A DNA stretch of 64,000 nt. Origin: Cymbidium sinense. Lineage: Eukaryota; Streptophyta; Magnoliopsida; Asparagales; Orchidaceae. Position 1 is the stretch's first letter. Each line of letters begins with the position of its first letter. Both the position numbers and the translations under genes were made by a program. Below the pieces are notes generated by a model, which searched no databases, was not told the DNA's origin, and saw only the letters and a program-made list of their open reading frames with translations. Shown one piece after another: positions 60,754 through 64,000 of the stretch. The DNA lies in the NCBI GenBank assembly GCA_021442155.1, contig CM038221.1:149597601-149661600 (forward strand). Reading direction: 5' to 3'.

Positions 60754-62335
60754 TTGACTATCTTTGAGCTGATTTAAGTCCCCTAGCGGCATTCACTCAA
60801 TGTCATCTAGTCGGATTTGTTGCATGTAACCCATCACCCTAGTGGTTCCTTATTTTTGGAAGATGTGAGTTCTTGCTTTCTTCTTAACTTGAATTGCAAA
60901 TCGAAAGGCCCCATTGGTTGGATAGTCCTACTATGTGGTAGACCCACTTTGGATTGGTAAATCAAGCTAGACCAAAGCCAACACAACCCCTACTCGCCAT
61001 CATCAACCGGTGGGATACATCAAAAAACAATTAAAAATAAAATTAATCTTGACTATCTTTAAGCTTATTTAAGTCCCCCTAGAAGCATTCACTCAATAGT
61101 CAGTCCCTAGGTCGGGTTTGATTTATTTCACAAGCAAATCGATCACCCCAGTGGTTCCTTATTTTAGAAGATGTGAGTTCCCGCACTTTCTTCTTAACTT
61201 GACCATTACAAATCAAAAGGCACTCCTTTGGTTGGATAGTCCTACTATGTGCTTGGTAGACTACCCCTTTGGATTGGTAAATCTGAGTTAGCTCAAGGCC
61301 AACATGGCCCCTATTTAGGCAAATCGATGGGATTCATCAAAAATAATTAAAAAATGAAATTAATCTTGACTATCTTTGACCTAATTTAAGTCTCCCAATG
61401 GCATTCACTCAATAGTCAGCCCTGGGTCAGGTCTGAATTATTGCAAAAGCAATCGATCACCCCAGTGGTTCTTTATTTTGGAAGATGTGAGTCCCCACAC
61501 TTTCTTCTTAACTTGGCCATTACAAACCGAAAGGCAATATCTTTGGTTGGATAGTCTAACTATGTGGTTGGTAGACTACCCCTTTAGATTGGTAAATTTA
61601 AAGTAGACCAAGGCCAAAATGGTCCCTACTCAGTGCAGTCCATCGTATACCAATGGGATCCATAAAAAATAATTAAAAAAAAATGAAATTAATCTTTGAC
61701 TATCTTTGAGTTGATTTAAGTCACCCAGCAACATTCACTCAATAGTCAGCCTAAGGTTGGGTTCAATTTGTTGCCTCGCCAATGGATCACCCCAACAATT
61801 GATCCCTACTTTGGAGAATGTAAGTCTACTACGCTTTCTTTCTAGTATAGCTGCTGCACACTGAAAGGCAACCCCTTTTGTTGGATAATCTTGCTATGTG
61901 GTTGTTAGGCTACTCCCTTTGGATTGGTAAATTGAAGCACCAAGGCCAACATGGCTCTCGCCGATACCCATCAACCGATGGGATCCATAAAAAAATAATT
62001 AAAAATGAAATTAATTTTGATTATCTTTGAGCTGATTTAAGTCCCCTAGCAACATTCACTTAGTAGTTAGCCTAAGGTTGGGTTCAATCCGTTGCCATGC
62101 CAATGGATTACCCTAGCAACTGATCCCTATTTTAGAGGACGTAAGTCTACTATGCTTTCTTCCTAGTACAGTTGCTGCACACCAAAAGGCAATCCCTTTG
62201 GTTGGCTAGTCCTACTATGTGTTTGGTAGACTACCCCTTTGGATTGGTAAATTTGAGTTAGGCCTAGGCCAACATGGCCCCTACTGAGTGCGATCCATCG
62301 TAAACTAATAGGATCCATCTCAAAATTTAAAAAAA
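60754..62335 (+). repeat. Tandem repeat array, period about 295-330 bp
   Basis: Units begin TTGACTATCTTTGAGCTGAT at 60754, 61049, 61366, 61696 and 62017, giving spacings of 295, 317, 330 and 321 bp. Each continues with AAGTCCCCTAGCGGCATTCA, a CAATAGTCAGCC block, GAAGATGTGAGTCC, GGTTGGATAGTCCTACTATG and GATCCATC plus an A-rich end. An incomplete unit lies near 60313. Element A has one diverged unit near 19290. Confidence 0.85.
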
Positions 62336-62365
62336 TTTAAAAATCTGAAATAAATTCAACCCTCC

Positions 62366-62760
62366 TCCCTCAATGGAGTCAAACTAAACAAAAAAAAATC
62401 AAACCCAATCAACCTCCCCCAGTGGAGTCAAATCAAATAATCAAATAATCAAAATAATCAAATAATTCAAATCAATTAGCTTCTCTTAAGTGAGATGCAA
62501 ATCTTTCTAGTTCCCTCAGCGGATCTCGAATTCTAATCCCTCAGTGGATTTCACAACTTCTCCCCAATGGATGACTTGAACTTGCTCCCCTAGTGGAGAG
62601 TTCACTTTTCATCCCCAGTGGAGCACCAAATCCTAAATAAACAAATCAAATTAATTTCTCCCTAGTGAGACTCAAATCAAATCAAACCCCTCTTCCCCCA
62701 GTGGATGACTTGAACCTTTTCCCAAGTGAAAGGTTCATATACTCAATCCCTAGTGGATTC
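62366..62760 (+). repeat. Clustered CCCCAGTGGA motifs, complementary to part of the primer site
   Basis: About a dozen short motifs of the form TCCC(C/T)AGTGGA occur in 400 bp. CCCCAGTGGAGTC (62417-62429) and TCCCCAGTGGAG (62612-62623) are exact reverse complements of 13 and 12 nt of the primer site at 40534-40551, and CCCCAGTGGA is at 62696-62705. Weaker ones lie at 62366, 62520, 62540, 62570, 62586 and 62737. Confidence 0.65.
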
Positions 62761-62953
62761 CTCCTTCACTCTCTTATGTTGTCGACATGAGTAGAGTCAC
62801 ATTGCACTAAGCTCTTGATTCCTTCTACACCTTGAGTTGGGAGTAGATTATTTCTATTAGTGCTTGTGATAATTCGGTGTTGTTGATCGCCTCGGTCAAT
62901 ACCAATACATGTAGTGTACCTTGTCAGTCACACCATACCTATTGGGCCCCCTT

Positions 62954-64000
62954 TATTGATCTCATTTTTAGAATGATCTCTCAACCTCTCCATCTTAGAC
63001 ATAGGACTCCTCTCAGACACTAAGAGTTCCTTAGTCTTAGGACACTTCTAGTGATTAGGTGAACACTTAACCTAACCATAGAGACTTAGAAGAGTTAGCC
63101 ATAAGAATAGGTCATGCCTTAGGGGTGTTAGGAAAACTTGCCTACCCTATAGTTTAAACCAAATCCTTACTTCTTTCAAGTAAAAATCCAAAATCAAATC
63201 AACTTCAAAATCAAATCAACCTCAAATTCAAATCAACTCCAAATTCAAATCAACTCCAAGTTCAAGTCAAACTTCAAACTCAAGTCAAACTCCAAATTCA
63301 AATCAACTTCAAACTCAAACCAATTCCAAATCAAATCTCAAATCAGTTCCAACTTAATTGATTTTCTCAGATCTTAAATCAATTCCAATAGATTTTTCTA
63401 ACAACTCATTTATATTCTCATTTATATTTACAAATATAAATGAAATATAAATTCAAATAACCAAAACTCAATTTCAAATCCAAAAAATCTTTCCTAAGTC
63501 ACTTTGATTTCATCTTATGGACTTAGCTAAAATCAAATCCAAATCAATTCAAACTCAAAAGATTTTCATAACTATTTATATTCTCATTTATATTCACAAA
63601 TATAAATGAAATATAAATTCAAAAACTAAACTCAAAACTCAAATCCAAATCTAATCAAAATCCAACCTAAACTCTTTCAAGTCAAATTCTTGAACTTAAC
63701 CAAATCAAACTCAAATAAACCCAAACCTTTGGATTTTCTCTTCAAACAATCAATCCTTCAATCATAAAACTAAAATCAATCACAAACTTCAATCATCAAA
63801 CCAAAACTAAATTCAAAACTCAAACCAACTGAAATTGAACCCATGTTCATCCTTTGAACTTGAAATTATCAAATGAATCAAAACCCATTTGACTCCAAAT
63901 CACTTGAAATTGGATTTATATTTCAATCATAAATCTATACGTGAGTTCAACCAAACTTGAATCAAGCTTTGATCAAGTCAATTGAGCCACTTAGGCTCAC
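62954..64000 (+). repeat. Start of the 3' LTR of element B
   Basis: It begins TATTGATCTCATTTTTAGAA (the TG start has mutated to TA) and continues like 20240 and 35129, through the CAAATTCAAATCAACT runs and AT-rich subrepeats (63400-63640), to the first TTGAC motifs at the window edge. Confidence 0.88.

Larger units (their letters stand above)
58866..62953 (+). repeat. 3' untranslated region of element B with tandem repeats
   Basis: At 4.1 kb it is nearly twice the length of the element A version, and the difference is repeat expansion. It contains the short repeats at 58985-59245, degenerate GAAGATGTGAGTCC / TTTCTTCTTGACTTGGCCATT units, the array at 60754-62335 and the AGTGGA motif cluster at 62366-62760. 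The final 90 bp (62865-62953) are conserved with element A and include CACCATACCTATTGGGCCCC just before the LTR. Long 3' UTRs with tandem repeats are known for Tat/Ogre elements. No coding frame. Confidence 0.82.

Noticed and set aside
1..64000. tRNA, rRNA, organelle-derived or ordinary host genes
   Set aside because: No cloverleaf, rRNA or plastid/mitochondrial gene sequence was recognised by eye, and all longer coding signals belong to retrotransposon gag or pol. A tRNAscan-SE and BLASTX run would settle this.

Overview
This window is intergenic DNA from a plant nuclear genome, almost certainly a species with a large, repeat-rich genome. I found no host gene, tRNA, rRNA or organelle insert. 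Nearly every base can be assigned to one family of very large, decayed LTR retrotransposons of the Ty3/gypsy Tat (Ogre-like) lineage. Four things support that placement: a primer binding site complementary to the 3' end of tRNA-Arg, a coding segment between the leader and gag, two RNase H domains in pol, and a long 3' untranslated region carrying tandem repeats. Coding parts are broken by many stops and frameshifts, so all are called pseudogenes. The species cannot be named from the sequence.

Layout. 1-4454: an inverted LTR fragment, joined to 4455-5376, the 3' end of a direct LTR. 5377-13284: first interior (A1), with primer site, hairpin-rich leader, ORF1-like, gag and protease. 13285-15126: a three-piece LTR sandwich. 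15127-20239: second interior (A2), protease fragment to integrase, with an internal deletion in pol, then the 3' UTR. 20240-28012: direct LTR. 28045-29202: an inverted pol fragment inside LTR material. 29203-29563: LTR fragment. 29564-35128 plus 39584-40525: 5' LTR of element B, split by a solo LTR (35129-39583) with a perfect 5-bp target duplication. 40526-47242 and 54785-62953: interior of element B, split by an inverted, apparently full-length 7.5-kb solo LTR (47243-54784). 62954-64000: start of element B's 3' LTR, running off the window.

Removing the nested LTRs from element B gives an interior of about 14.9 kb and LTRs of about 7.5 kb, so an intact member would be about 30 kb. Gene order is LTR - primer site - leader (2-3 kb) - ORF1-like - gag - protease - basic and Arg/Gly-rich linker - RT - RNase H - second RNase H - integrase - 3' UTR (2-4 kb) - LTR.

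The least expected signal is in the non-coding parts. The leader is an array of about 25-30 stem-loops whose loop sequence is nearly constant while the stems change and stay complementary. A second stem-loop near the LTR 3' end shows compensatory changes between five LTR copies. The 3' UTR has motifs complementary to part of the element's own primer binding site, and the 5' part of the LTR is saturated with TTGAC (W-box core) motifs. All pairings and counts were made by eye; no folding, alignment or database search was run.
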